From positions 1 to 22,366 of the forward strand of contig CATYUF010000028.1 in assembly GCA_958413095.1 (NCBI GenBank): DNA of 22,366 nucleotides, given 5' to 3'. How positions within the stretch are numbered: position 1 is the first letter of the stretch; each line of letters opens with the position of its first letter. This document shows, one piece after another, positions 8,254-15,508 of this stretch. The translations under genes and the position numbers were made by a program. The stretch comes from an uncultured Clostridium sp. (GTDB lineage: Bacteria; Bacillota; Clostridia; TANB77; CAG-508). The notes below the pieces were generated by a model that saw nothing but the letters and a program-made list of their open reading frames with translations, was not told the DNA's origin and searched no databases.

Positions 8254-8346
8254 ATATTTATGATTATATTAATTCATGATATATAATATAATTATTATGT
8301 TAATGCTGTGGACTCTTAACATTCCTTTCAAACTAAAATCCCCTCA

Positions 8347-9348
8347 TTAAAAATTAGTATTTGCTTGAACTGCTGTAATTGCTACGACTCCTACTATATC
8401 ATCACTATTACATCCTCTTGATAAATCATTTACTGGTTTAGCTATTCCTTGACATAATGGTCCATATGCTTCTGCTTTTCCTAATCTTTGTACTAATTTA
8501 TATCCTATATTTCCTGCATCTAAATTTGGAAATATTAATGTATTTGCTTCTCCTTTTATAGGACTTGTAGGTGCTTTTGATTTTGCTATTTCTGGAATTA
8601 TTGCAGCATCTAGTTGTAATTCTCCATCTACTAATAAATCTTTATCTTTTTCCTTTACTAATTTAGTAGCCCCAATTACTTTTTCTGTTAACTCTGAATG
8701 TGCACTTCCATGTGTTGAATATGAAAGCATTGCTACTTTAGGTTCTTTTTCTACTAATTGTCTAAAACTTTTTGCAGAAGATATTGCTATTTCTGATAAT
8801 TGATCCATATCTGGGTTTTCGTTTAAACCACTATCTCCAAAAATAAATACACCATTTTCACCTAACTCACAATTTGGAATTACCATTACAAAAAATGCTG
8901 AAACTAATTTTGTATTTGGTGCTGTTTTTAATATTTGAAGTGCTGGTCTTAAAGTATCAGATGTAGAATGTGCTGCACCAGATACTAATCCATCTGCTTT
9001 TCCTTCTTTTACCATTAACATTCCATAATATACCGGATTTAGTACTAATTCCTTTGCTTTTTCTTTAGTCATTCCTTTATTTTTTCTTAGTTCATACAAT
9101 AAATTAACATAGTTATCATAATCTTCAGAAGATGATGGATTTATTATTTTTGCTTCACTTATATCTAGGTTATTTTCCTTTGCTTTTTTTAAAATTTCTT
9201 CATCATTTCCTATTAAAATTATTTTTGCAAACCCTTCTTTATTTATTTTTTGAGTTGCTTCTAATATTCGTATGTCATCTGCTTCTGGAAGTATTATTGT
9301 TTTTATGTTTTCTTTTGCTCTTGTTTTTATTTCTTCTATAAAAGACAT
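8347..9348 (-). CDS. pta: Phosphate acetyltransferase
   Basis: Transfers acetyl between CoA and phosphate, feeding acetyl phosphate to the acetate kinases downstream. From ATG 9348 the protein is 333 residues, normal for the single-domain (class I) Pta. It begins MSFIEEIKTRAKENIKTIILPEADDIRILEA, and later shows GMLMVKEGKADGLVSGAAHSTSDTLRPALQI, PNPDMDQLSEIA-like DSGLNENPDMDQ, DGELQLDAAI, ANTLIFPNLDAGNIGYKLVQR and GPLCQGIAKPVNDLSRGC, all typical of the family. The frame is open 57 bases further upstream, but AAAGGAGG lies directly before ATG 9348 and the promoter -10 is inside the longer version, so the shorter start is right. First gene of the unit pta-ackA-ackA-guaB. Confidence 0.95.
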   Translation of the reverse strand: MSFIEEIKTRAKENIKTIILPEADDIRILEATQKINKEGFAKIILIGNDEEILKKAKENNLDISEAKIINPSSSEDYDNYVNLLYELRKNKGMTKEKAKELVLNPVYYGMLMVKEGKADGLVSGAAHSTSDTLRPALQILKTAPNTKLVSAFFVMVIPNCELGENGVFIFGDSGLNENPDMDQLSEIAISSAKSFRQLVEKEPKVAMLSYSTHGSAHSELTEKVIGATKLVKEKDKDLLVDGELQLDAAIIPEIAKSKAPTSPIKGEANTLIFPNLDAGNIGYKLVQRLGKAEAYGPLCQGIAKPVNDLSRGCNSDDIVGVVAITAVQANTNF

Positions 9349-9376
9349 TTTTATATAACCTCCTTTTTGTACTCTC

Positions 9377-9405
9377 ATTATATCGGTATAATTAAAAAAG
9401 TACAA
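9377..9405 (-). promoter_or_regulatory. Sigma-A promoter of pta, overlapping the upstream terminator
   Basis: TTGTAC (9400-9405), exactly 17 bases, TATAAT (9377-9382) on the minus strand. The -35 hexamer lies within the 3' arm of the terminator hairpin at 9394-9435. Confidence 0.75.
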
Positions 9406-9435
9406 GTTCTTTTTTAAAAAAACTTGTACTTTTTT
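9394..9435 (-). terminator. Intrinsic terminator of the lipid kinase operon
   Basis: AAAAAAGTACAAGTT and its exact complement form a 15-bp stem with a 12-base AT loop, ending in a T-run in both directions. It begins 4 bases after the stop codon of the PAP2-DgkA gene. Confidence 0.85.
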
Positions 9436-9439
9436 CTAT

Positions 9440-10462
9440 TTAAAATATTTTCGGTAAAAATATTATTAATCCAACAACTATTGCCATTATAGCTGACATT
9501 AATACGGCACCAGCTGCTACATCTTTTGCTAATTTAGCTTTCTCATTTTTTTCAGGCATTGCTATATCAACAGTTGTTTCTATTGCAGTGTTTATTAATT
9601 CTAATGATATAACTAAACCAAACAATATAATACATGCAATCCATTCCATTGCATTTATTTTAAAAACTAATCCAGCTGTTATAACAACTATCATTATAAA
9701 AAAATGAATTTTTAAATTTTGTTCTGTTTTCAAAGCCTCTCCTATCCCCTCAAAAGCATATTTGAAACTGTTTCTTAGTTTTTTTCTTTTCTTTCTTAAT
9801 TTAACCATTTCACGCTTATTCATTTTTTCTTCCTTTTCTATATTTAAATATGTTTTTACTGCTCCTATGTAAAGTACCAAATATGCTATTGATATTGCAA
9901 ATCCTCCTATTACATCACTTGCATAATGTACTCCTAAATATATTCTGCTAAATCCTATTAAAGGTATTAATATTGAAAGAAAGCCACATAATATATATTT
10001 CAACTTCACATTTTTCATCTTTTTCCATATTAAATAAATTATTAGTCCGTAAAATGCCATACTTATCATTGAATGTCCAGAAGGAAAACTATATCCATTT
10101 TCATTTATTATCATATATCCCTCAGGTCTTGGTCTTTGCACTGTATATTTTAATATTTGATTTAGCAAAGTAGATAATACTAAGTTAACAGTGATGCATT
10201 TGCCTATTTTTTTATTTTTTATGAAGACAAATGATGCTATTGTTATTGCTATAAGTGTATATGCAGATGCTAAGTTAGTTATAATTTTCATTATTGCAGT
10301 TAGTGGTTCTGACCTTAGATTTAATATTACATTTTTATAAATTACTGTATCTATTGTTAATTGTTGACTGTTAAAAATATCTTCTAACATCATTAATACA
10401 ATTATTACACATAATAAAATAGTTATCCATTTATAATTTTTTTCTATAATTCTTTTCAGCAT
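9440..10462 (-). CDS. Fusion of PAP2-family lipid phosphatase and DgkA-type undecaprenol/diacylglycerol kinase
   Basis: A 340-residue membrane protein with two domains. Residues 1-205 are a PAP2 phosphatase with its three signatures: KYTVQRPRP (105-113), PSGH (127-130) and SRIYLGVHYASD (172-183), including the catalytic His pair. A basic linker (209-231) leads to residues 231-340, a complete DgkA-like kinase: RNSFKYAFEGIGEALKTEQNLKIH, SLELINTAIETTVD and KLAKDVAAGAVL. In Gram-positive bacteria DgkA homologs phosphorylate undecaprenol, while PAP2 enzymes remove phosphate from undecaprenyl pyrophosphate or phosphatidate, so the fusion may handle both steps of carrier-lipid recycling. AAAGGA stands 8 bases before the ATG. 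It follows the soluble lipid kinase gene by 84 bases, and a terminator comes directly after. Confidence 0.9.
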   Translation of the reverse strand: MLKRIIEKNYKWITILLCVIIVLMMLEDIFNSQQLTIDTVIYKNVILNLRSEPLTAIMKIITNLASAYTLIAITIASFVFIKNKKIGKCITVNLVLSTLLNQILKYTVQRPRPEGYMIINENGYSFPSGHSMISMAFYGLIIYLIWKKMKNVKLKYILCGFLSILIPLIGFSRIYLGVHYASDVIGGFAISIAYLVLYIGAVKTYLNIEKEEKMNKREMVKLRKKRKKLRNSFKYAFEGIGEALKTEQNLKIHFFIMIVVITAGLVFKINAMEWIACIILFGLVISLELINTAIETTVDIAMPEKNEKAKLAKDVAAGAVLMSAIMAIVVGLIIFLPKIF

Positions 10463-10546
10463 TTGTAATTCCTTTCATTTTTCATCTATTTCTTCATTTT
10501 TATTGTATGCAAAAACTTTTTTCTTAACTTTATATACTCTTCATAC

Positions 10547-11455
10547 CTATTTGCTTTTTTCACATACTGCAAGTTCAAGTGCTTTATTACAATTTTGTAT
10601 ATTTACATTTTTTAACCTTCCAGCAAATTCTCCATCTAATGTCCATGCCACTTCTTCCTCAGTTTCAATTTGTATTTTATTTGCCTTAAAATAAATAATG
10701 TCCCTATTCCAGCTGTAATCTTTTTCTCTATATGCTGTTAATATTTTAAAATATCCTGATAAATTCTTTGGTTTTCTGATAAAAATACATTCAAACTTCC
10801 CATCTTCTAAACTTATTTCATTTCTGTCAAACCATTCAAACCCAGCTATTGAAGCAGAATTACTAATTCCACCATAAATAAACTCTCCTTCTAACTCCTC
10901 GTCATCATATTTTATTTTGACTTTATATGTGGGTATTTTTACTATTTCTTTAATAGCTTTCATATAATATGCAAATCTTCCATATTTATTTTTTAATTTC
11001 TGCGAAGTCATATAAGATACATCTGTCATTATTCCAAAAGCTGCAACATAGCAGAAAAACTTCTTATTATTAAATTCTCCTATATCTATTACTTTTGCTT
11101 TTGATTGTAATAATCTTTTTGTTATTGAAATATCTTTTATAGGCATTTCCAATGATTTTGCTAAGTCATTAGTAGTTCCAAGTGGTATATATGCAACAGT
11201 TACATCTTTTATTTCTTTTTCCATAAATGCAGTTACCACTTCATTTAAAGTTCCATCTCCTCCACATACTAGGATTAAATCTTTTCCTTCTATATTATCT
11301 TCTACAATTTTCTTAGCATTATACCCTTTTTTAGTAAGATGTAATTCCATCTCCATGTCTTGATTCTTCAAATTGTTTCTTATTTCATCTATATATTCTG
11401 TTATATTTCCTTTTCCAGACGCCGGATTTATTATTGCCAACACTTTAATACTCAA
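10547..11455 (-). CDS. Diacylglycerol/lipid kinase, DagK catalytic (YegS/DgkB-like) family
   Basis: An ATP-dependent lipid kinase acting on diacylglycerol or a related lipid at the membrane face. Key motifs, numbered from the longest version: NPASGKG (23-29), the nucleotide motif GGDGTLNEV (78-86) and PLGTTNDLA (104-112), with a beta-rich C-terminal domain. I place the start at TTG 11455: it has AGAAGGA about 8 bases upstream and gives the family-typical N-terminus SIKVLAIINPASGKG. The ATG at 11494 has no ribosome site, adds a basic tail KTKSIKGRRTKK, and lies about where transcription from the predicted promoter would begin. It heads a two-gene operon with the PAP2-DgkA fusion. The start choice is the main uncertainty. 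Confidence 0.88.
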   Translation of the reverse strand: MSIKVLAIINPASGKGNITEYIDEIRNNLKNQDMEMELHLTKKGYNAKKIVEDNIEGKDLILVCGGDGTLNEVVTAFMEKEIKDVTVAYIPLGTTNDLAKSLEMPIKDISITKRLLQSKAKVIDIGEFNNKKFFCYVAAFGIMTDVSYMTSQKLKNKYGRFAYYMKAIKEIVKIPTYKVKIKYDDEELEGEFIYGGISNSASIAGFEWFDRNEISLEDGKFECIFIRKPKNLSGYFKILTAYREKDYSWNRDIIYFKANKIQIETEEEVAWTLDGEFAGRLKNVNIQNCNKALELAVCEKSK

Positions 11456-11494
11456 CTTTTTTGTCCTTCTTCCTTTTATTGATTTCGTTTTCAT

Positions 11495-11523
11495 ATTTTA
11501 TCATTTTTTTATAAAATAGTAAA
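11495..11523 (-). promoter_or_regulatory. Sigma-A-type promoter of the lipid kinase operon
   Basis: TTTACT (11518-11523), 17 bases, TAAAAT (11495-11500) on the minus strand. Transcription would start near 11488, inside the first possible ATG codon region, which favours the TTG start at 11455. Confidence 0.5.
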
Positions 11524-11561
11524 TAAATTTTTTATTAAAACTATACCATACAAGTATACAA

Positions 11562-11596
11562 CAAAAACTGAACGACTAAAATTCAATAATCGTTCA
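11562..11596 (-). terminator. Terminator of the LiaF-like operon
   Basis: TGAACGA (11569-11575) pairs with TCGTTCA (11590-11596) around a 14-base loop, followed on the minus strand by GTTTTTGTT. It is about 10 bases after the stop of the small membrane protein. Confidence 0.6.
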
Positions 11597-11604
11597 ATAC
11601 TAAT

Positions 11605-11853
11605 TTACAATTGATTTGTAAAATCTTTATAATATTTATCTTCTAAACCTTTATACATAATATCCTCATAATAATCATCGTCTCTATATTCTTCATAATG
11701 TTTTTCTTCTAAAAACCAATCATCACTACTTAGTGCTACAAATCCCCCTACAATTGATAATGTTATAACTACTATAATTCCTATTATAATTGCTGACAAA
11801 TATGTTCCAAATATTATTGCACCTACCTTTATACATTTTTGAAAACCTGTCAT
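11605..11853 (-). CDS. Small single-helix membrane protein
   Basis: 82 residues: a short basic N-terminus, a long glycine-rich hydrophobic segment (about residues 9-40), then a strongly acidic, tyrosine-rich tail (EEKHYEEYRDDDYYEDIMYKG). I do not recognise a family. Its ATG overlaps the TGA of the upstream LiaF-like gene (ATGA), with GGAGGTG about 11 bases upstream, so translation is coupled and the two proteins probably act together in the membrane. Confidence 0.7.
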   Translation of the reverse strand: MTGFQKCIKVGAIIFGTYLSAIIIGIIVVITLSIVGGFVALSSDDWFLEEKHYEEYRDDDYYEDIMYKGLEDKYYKDFTNQL

Positions 11854-12533
11854 TTTATGCTAACACCTCCAAACATACAAAAAGCATTTATATAAATTGT
11901 TGGTAATTGTTCATTGTATTTTAAATTTACTTTTTTGCTAACTCCTCCAAAGATTGGTGTAGATTTAATTTTTATATTAATATTTTCTGGTACAATTATA
12001 TCAATTCCTCCAAAGACTGCACTAGCTTTAATTATTTGATCTTTTTTTATTATTGCATTTTTTAAGTTTAATTCTACACTACCAAATATAGCATCTAAAC
12101 TAGCACCTTTAAATTCCTTTTCTTTAAATGATGGTCTTGCTTCTCCAAATGTTGCACAATATTCTTCTAAATCTTCATTGTTATTTTTCATTTCTTTTAT
12201 CTTATTTGATAGTCTTTTATCAAATTTATCTTTAAATATTAAATTTAATCCTATCAATATCAATGCTACTGGAAATATTAATTTCATAATCATTCCAAAG
12301 TCTAATATATCTCTACAAGCTAAAAATAGTATAATTCCAACTATTAACCAAATGATACTCCAAGTTTTATTTTTTCTTGCTATCATTTCTATAAAACTTG
12401 GTATTATAATTAGGAAAGTCCACCAACCGTCAAAAAATAAATTTATATGTGTTATTTCAAAAACATTTAAAGTACAAATTATTCCTAAAATAATTAATAC
12501 TATTCCCCATAGGGTATTAGCAACTTTTCTCAT
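11850..12533 (-). CDS. LiaF-like envelope stress protein
   Basis: 227 residues. Residues 1-105 hold about four short membrane helices, beginning with TLWGIVLIILGI and including FPVALILIGLNLIF. Residues 125-227 form a beta-rich cytoplasmic or surface domain with repeated AIFGSVELNL, SAVFGGIDIIVP, TPIFGGVSKK and MFGGVSIK units, the pattern of the LiaF C-terminal domain (cell-wall-active antibiotic response family). In Bacillus, LiaF inhibits the LiaRS two-component system. No LiaS or LiaR is adjacent here, so that role is inferred from the family only. It is the first gene of a two-gene operon. Confidence 0.82.
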   Translation of the reverse strand: MRKVANTLWGIVLIILGIICTLNVFEITHINLFFDGWWTFLIIIPSFIEMIARKNKTWSIIWLIVGIILFLACRDILDFGMIMKLIFPVALILIGLNLIFKDKFDKRLSNKIKEMKNNNEDLEEYCATFGEARPSFKEKEFKGASLDAIFGSVELNLKNAIIKKDQIIKASAVFGGIDIIVPENINIKIKSTPIFGGVSKKVNLKYNEQLPTIYINAFCMFGGVSIK

Positions 12534-12625
12534 ATCAAAATCAATTCCTTTCTTTTTTCTTAGAAGGATATATATCTATAAAATTTCTATTATCCCATGT
12601 AAAATCCTTCTTATAACATATATAC

Positions 12626-12654
12626 ATTTTACTATTTTTTATATAATATTTCAA
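12626..12654 (-). promoter_or_regulatory. Sigma-A-type promoter of the LiaF-like operon
   Basis: TTGAAA (12649-12654), 17 bases, TAAAAT (12626-12631). The transcript would have a leader of about 85 bases, in which AGAAGGAT and ATCCTTCT can form a long-range hairpin just before the ribosome site, possibly affecting translation. Confidence 0.55.
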
Positions 12655-12790
12655 TTATTTTTACCATTTTATTTATAAATTTATTTTATAACTTTCTTTT
12701 TTTATTTTCCATTTATAAATCTATTTACTATGCATAATGAAATTCTTACTTGTTGTCAACAATTGTTATTTTTCTATTATATTAATGTTT

Positions 12791-13957
12791 TTAGACATAA
12801 GAACATTCTATTTTAGGAACTGCATAATATTTTTTGTCTTTTTCATGTATTTTTTGTTGAACTTCTTTTTTTAGCTCTTCTTTATCTATTTTTTCTTCTC
12901 TAGGAATCACTAAATCAAAAATCAAGTTTATCCTATCCCCACCATCAGTCATTCTAAAATCATGTATTGAATATTCATTATTAATATCTTTTACTACTTT
13001 TTCTGTAAATTCTTTCATTTCTGTTATTTCTTCATTATCTACTGCTATTGGGTCCATATGTATTGTAGTTATACAATTAAATTCATTTAATATATCTTGT
13101 TCCATTTGGTCTATTATATCATGTGCTTTACAAATATCACTGTTTTCTGGAACTTCTGCATGAAATGATACTATTTTTCTTCCTGGCCCATAATCATGTA
13201 CCATCATATCATGAATTCCTACTATCATATCATATTTCCTTGTAAATTTTTCAATTGCTTCTACAAAATCAGCATCAGGTTTTTGACCTAACAATATATC
13301 TGAAGTTTCTTTCATTGCTTTTATTCCCGTAACTAATATAAATATAGAAACTAAGATACTAACATATCCATCAATAGTAATTCCTGCAAATTTTGCAATA
13401 AGAGCTGATACTAATACTACAAATGTTGAAATCACATCTGATATGCTATCATATGCATTCCCTTTTATTGCTTCCGAATCTATTAATTTTGCTATCTTTT
13501 TATAAAAAACAAATAACCATAATTTTGTTACAATTGCTATTCCTAAAACAATAAGAGTTATATTACTTATATCTGGCATTGATGGATTTATTATTTTATC
13601 TATTGATGACCTAAATAATTCTAACCCCACTAAAATTATTAATACATCTACAATGAAAGCTGTAATATATTCCATTCTTCCATGCCCCCAAGGGTGATCT
13701 TTATCTACTTTTTTCTGAGACAATTTAAATCCAATCATTGTTACAACTGAAGAACCTGCATCTGTAACATTATTTAACCCGTCAGATATTATTGACATTG
13801 AATTTGAAATAACACCTATTATTATTTTTACAATTGATAGTAATACATTTACTATAATGCCTGTTATACTAGAAAGAGTTCCACATTTTCCTCTTATTTT
13901 TAAATCTTTTACATTTTCTTTATCTTTTATGAATAATTTTATCAATAAATCTGTCAT
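12791..13957 (-). CDS. Cation diffusion facilitator family metal exporter
   Basis: A proton-coupled divalent metal exporter. The frame begins with GTG 13960 then ATG 13957; AGAAGGAG is 6 bases before the ATG, giving 388 residues. Counting from the GTG, six helices cover about residues 30-215. The metal site positions are D60xxxN64 in SDGLNNVTD and D171xxxD175 in NAYDSISDV. The His common in zinc transporters of the FieF type is absent, which fits a manganese- or iron-type site better, as inference. A cytoplasmic dimerisation domain follows, then about 90 extra residues (MTDGGDRINLIFDLVIP) making it longer than FieF. It follows the rRNA methyltransferase by 61 bases. No terminator is obvious after it. 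Confidence 0.88.
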   Translation of the reverse strand: MTDLLIKLFIKDKENVKDLKIRGKCGTLSSITGIIVNVLLSIVKIIIGVISNSMSIISDGLNNVTDAGSSVVTMIGFKLSQKKVDKDHPWGHGRMEYITAFIVDVLIILVGLELFRSSIDKIINPSMPDISNITLIVLGIAIVTKLWLFVFYKKIAKLIDSEAIKGNAYDSISDVISTFVVLVSALIAKFAGITIDGYVSILVSIFILVTGIKAMKETSDILLGQKPDADFVEAIEKFTRKYDMIVGIHDMMVHDYGPGRKIVSFHAEVPENSDICKAHDIIDQMEQDILNEFNCITTIHMDPIAVDNEEITEMKEFTEKVVKDINNEYSIHDFRMTDGGDRINLIFDLVIPREEKIDKEELKKEVQQKIHEKDKKYYAVPKIECSYV

Positions 13958-14018
13958 CACTTTCTCCTTCTTAAAAATTGATTTCCTTTGAATTTTTCTT
14001 TAACCATTTATTATTATA

Positions 14019-14960
14019 CTATATCTTTTTTAATTTTGCTACAAAAAATCCCTCCTTATCTTTTGAAGGTAATATTCTTATTGCTTTCTTTATACTAGAA
14101 TCTACATCTTCTGTGAATCCTTGCATTTTTTCTTTAAATTCAATATCAATGTCTAATAACTTAATGTTAAGATTTTTTATTGCCCAATCTAATACTTCTT
14201 CGTTTTCTTGTAAATTCAATGTGCAAGTAGAGTATACCATTATTCCATCTTTTTTCAATGAATCGTATGCACTTTTAAACAATTTTTTTTGTAATTTTGA
14301 AAGCTGTAAAACTGTTTTCTTAGACCAATTTCTATAAGTTTGCACATTATTACCTAGAAATCTTCCTTCTCCACTACATGGTGCGTCTAATAAAACTTTA
14401 TCAAAATATTCTTTATATTCTTTTCCTATACTTTCGCCTCTTCTATTTATTACTTCAATAATTTTAGCACCTTGCATTTCTACATTATATTTTAATCTTT
14501 CACATCTAATAGCATCTAACTCATTTGCTAAAATATATCCTTTATTATTCATCATTCCAGCCATTTGAGTAGTTTTACTTCCAGGAGCCGCTGTTAAATC
14601 TAGTACCTTTTCTCCTTCTTTTGGCTCTAAGATTACTGGAGGTATCATGCTAGATAAACTTTGTAAATATAAATATCCTTTATCATATATGTCTAGTTTT
14701 TTTATTTGTTTTTCTTTTGCATTTTTAATTACTAATGCATCATTATACCATAAAACTCTATCAAATTTTATATTGTTTTCTTTTAAATATTTCATTAATT
14801 CATAAATAGAACATTTTATTTTATTTGTCCTTAAGGTTGTATTTCTATCTCCTAACATTCCTGCTAATATTTTGTCTACTGTTAATGGTGTAAATCTAGT
14901 ATATAATTCATCTATAAAATCTTTTGGCAGTCTGTTTTTTAATTCTAATATTGATAACAT
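14019..14960 (-). CDS. RsmB/RsmF-type rRNA (cytosine-5) methyltransferase
   Basis: 313 residues of the NOP2/Sun family. A short N-terminal domain (1-90) precedes the SAM-binding fold with VLDLTAAPGSKT (119-130), the motif IV DAPCSG (192-197, Cys195) and motif VI STCTL (244-248, Cys246), the two cysteines used in m5C catalysis. The C-terminal part resembles the close of the RsmB-type fold. It lacks the long N-terminal NusB-like region of RsmB and the PUA domain of RsmF, and is the shorter form common in Firmicutes, so I give no symbol. AAAAAGGAG stands 7 bases before the ATG. First gene of the operon with the metal exporter. Confidence 0.9.
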   Translation of the reverse strand: MLSILELKNRLPKDFIDELYTRFTPLTVDKILAGMLGDRNTTLRTNKIKCSIYELMKYLKENNIKFDRVLWYNDALVIKNAKEKQIKKLDIYDKGYLYLQSLSSMIPPVILEPKEGEKVLDLTAAPGSKTTQMAGMMNNKGYILANELDAIRCERLKYNVEMQGAKIIEVINRRGESIGKEYKEYFDKVLLDAPCSGEGRFLGNNVQTYRNWSKKTVLQLSKLQKKLFKSAYDSLKKDGIMVYSTCTLNLQENEEVLDWAIKNLNIKLLDIDIEFKEKMQGFTEDVDSSIKKAIRILPSKDKEGFFVAKLKKI

Positions 14961-14990
14961 GTTATTGTCTCCTTTTTGATAGTTTTTAAT

Positions 14991-15019
14991 ATTATATTGT
15001 ATTTTTGTAATAATATCAA
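14991..15019 (-). promoter_or_regulatory. Sigma-A promoter of the rRNA methyltransferase operon
   Basis: TTGATA (15014-15019), 17 bases, TATAAT (14991-14996) on the minus strand, about 30 bases before the ATG. Confidence 0.75.
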
Positions 15020-15025
15020 TTTCTC

Positions 15026-15068
15026 ATATAACTTATTTTAAATAATTTTCATTTAAAATAAGTTATAT
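15026..15068. repeat. Perfect 18-bp inverted repeat between divergent promoters
   Basis: Arms 15026-15043 and 15051-15068 are exact complements, with a 7-base spacer. It lies between the two divergent -35 boxes (15019 and 15108). No T-run follows either arm, so it is not a standard terminator; an operator or cruciform is possible. Confidence 0.7.
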
Positions 15069-15107
15069 ATCCTCTTCGTTCCACATAATTGTAAACTTCT
15101 AAAGTCC

Positions 15108-15136
15108 TTGAAATCTAAACAAAATTGTAGTATAAT
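15108..15136 (+). promoter_or_regulatory. Sigma-A promoter of the plus-strand gene
   Basis: TTGAAA (15108-15113), 17 bases, TATAAT (15131-15136), 41 bases before the ATG. Confidence 0.75.
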
Positions 15137-15176
15137 TATATTGTATCTAGTTAATACTTTTTTGAAGGGAGTTATT

Positions 15177-15455
15177 ATGAGCAAAAGGCCAAAACACTAT
15201 TTGTCACTTTCTGAAGTACAGGATATTTATATTTATTTAAATGGTTCTTCTCAAGAATTAAGTGCATTTCGGAGAGAAGCAAAAAAAATCGCAACAAAAT
15301 TTGAAGAAGATGGTCGATATGAATTTCACGACGAAAAAAAACTCTTTGAACTCTTTCAAGCATATTTGCCTGAAATTTTGGAAGGACGAAATATTTATAA
15401 TTTTGATAAATTAATGCAACATTTACCAGATAAAATTTTCACTTTCCTAACCTGA
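15177..15455 (+). CDS. Small protein of unknown function containing an in-frame CGG codon
   Basis: 93 residues from ATG 15177 with GAAGGGAG 5 bases upstream and a good promoter; the frame is open from TTG 15108 but that codon is part of the -35 box. The protein is soluble, charged and probably helical: SKRPKHYLSLSEVQDIYIYL, then KKIATKFEEDGRYEFHDEKKLFELFQAYLPEIL. I do not recognise a family. It is the only plus-strand gene here, and its arginine codons are unusual for this window: AGG, CGG (15270-15272, codon 32), CGA twice. If the CGG caused the +1 shift seen in three other genes, the product would change frame after Phe31 and end at 15414, 78 residues. Frame 0 looks more protein-like, so this is either a recent import or a gene whose output is meant to depend on CGG decoding. 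Confidence 0.75.
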   Translation: MSKRPKHYLSLSEVQDIYIYLNGSSQELSAFRREAKKIATKFEEDGRYEFHDEKKLFELFQAYLPEILEGRNIYNFDKLMQHLPDKIFTFLT

Positions 15456-15456
15456 A

Positions 15457-15507
15457 AAAAGAAACTGTCCCAAAATATAGAATTATTATTTTAGGACAGT
15501 TTCTTTT
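15457..15507. terminator. Shared bidirectional terminator
   Basis: AAGAAACTGTCC and its exact complement form a 12-bp stem around an AT-rich loop whose ends can extend the pairing, with T-rich sequence on both sides. It serves the converging plus-strand gene and mnmA. Confidence 0.85.
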
Positions 15508-15508
15508 A

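Noticed and set aside
9132..9341. Leucine/phenylalanine-rich plus-strand ORF opposite pta
   Set aside because: Typical antisense shadow of a lysine/glutamate-rich gene start.
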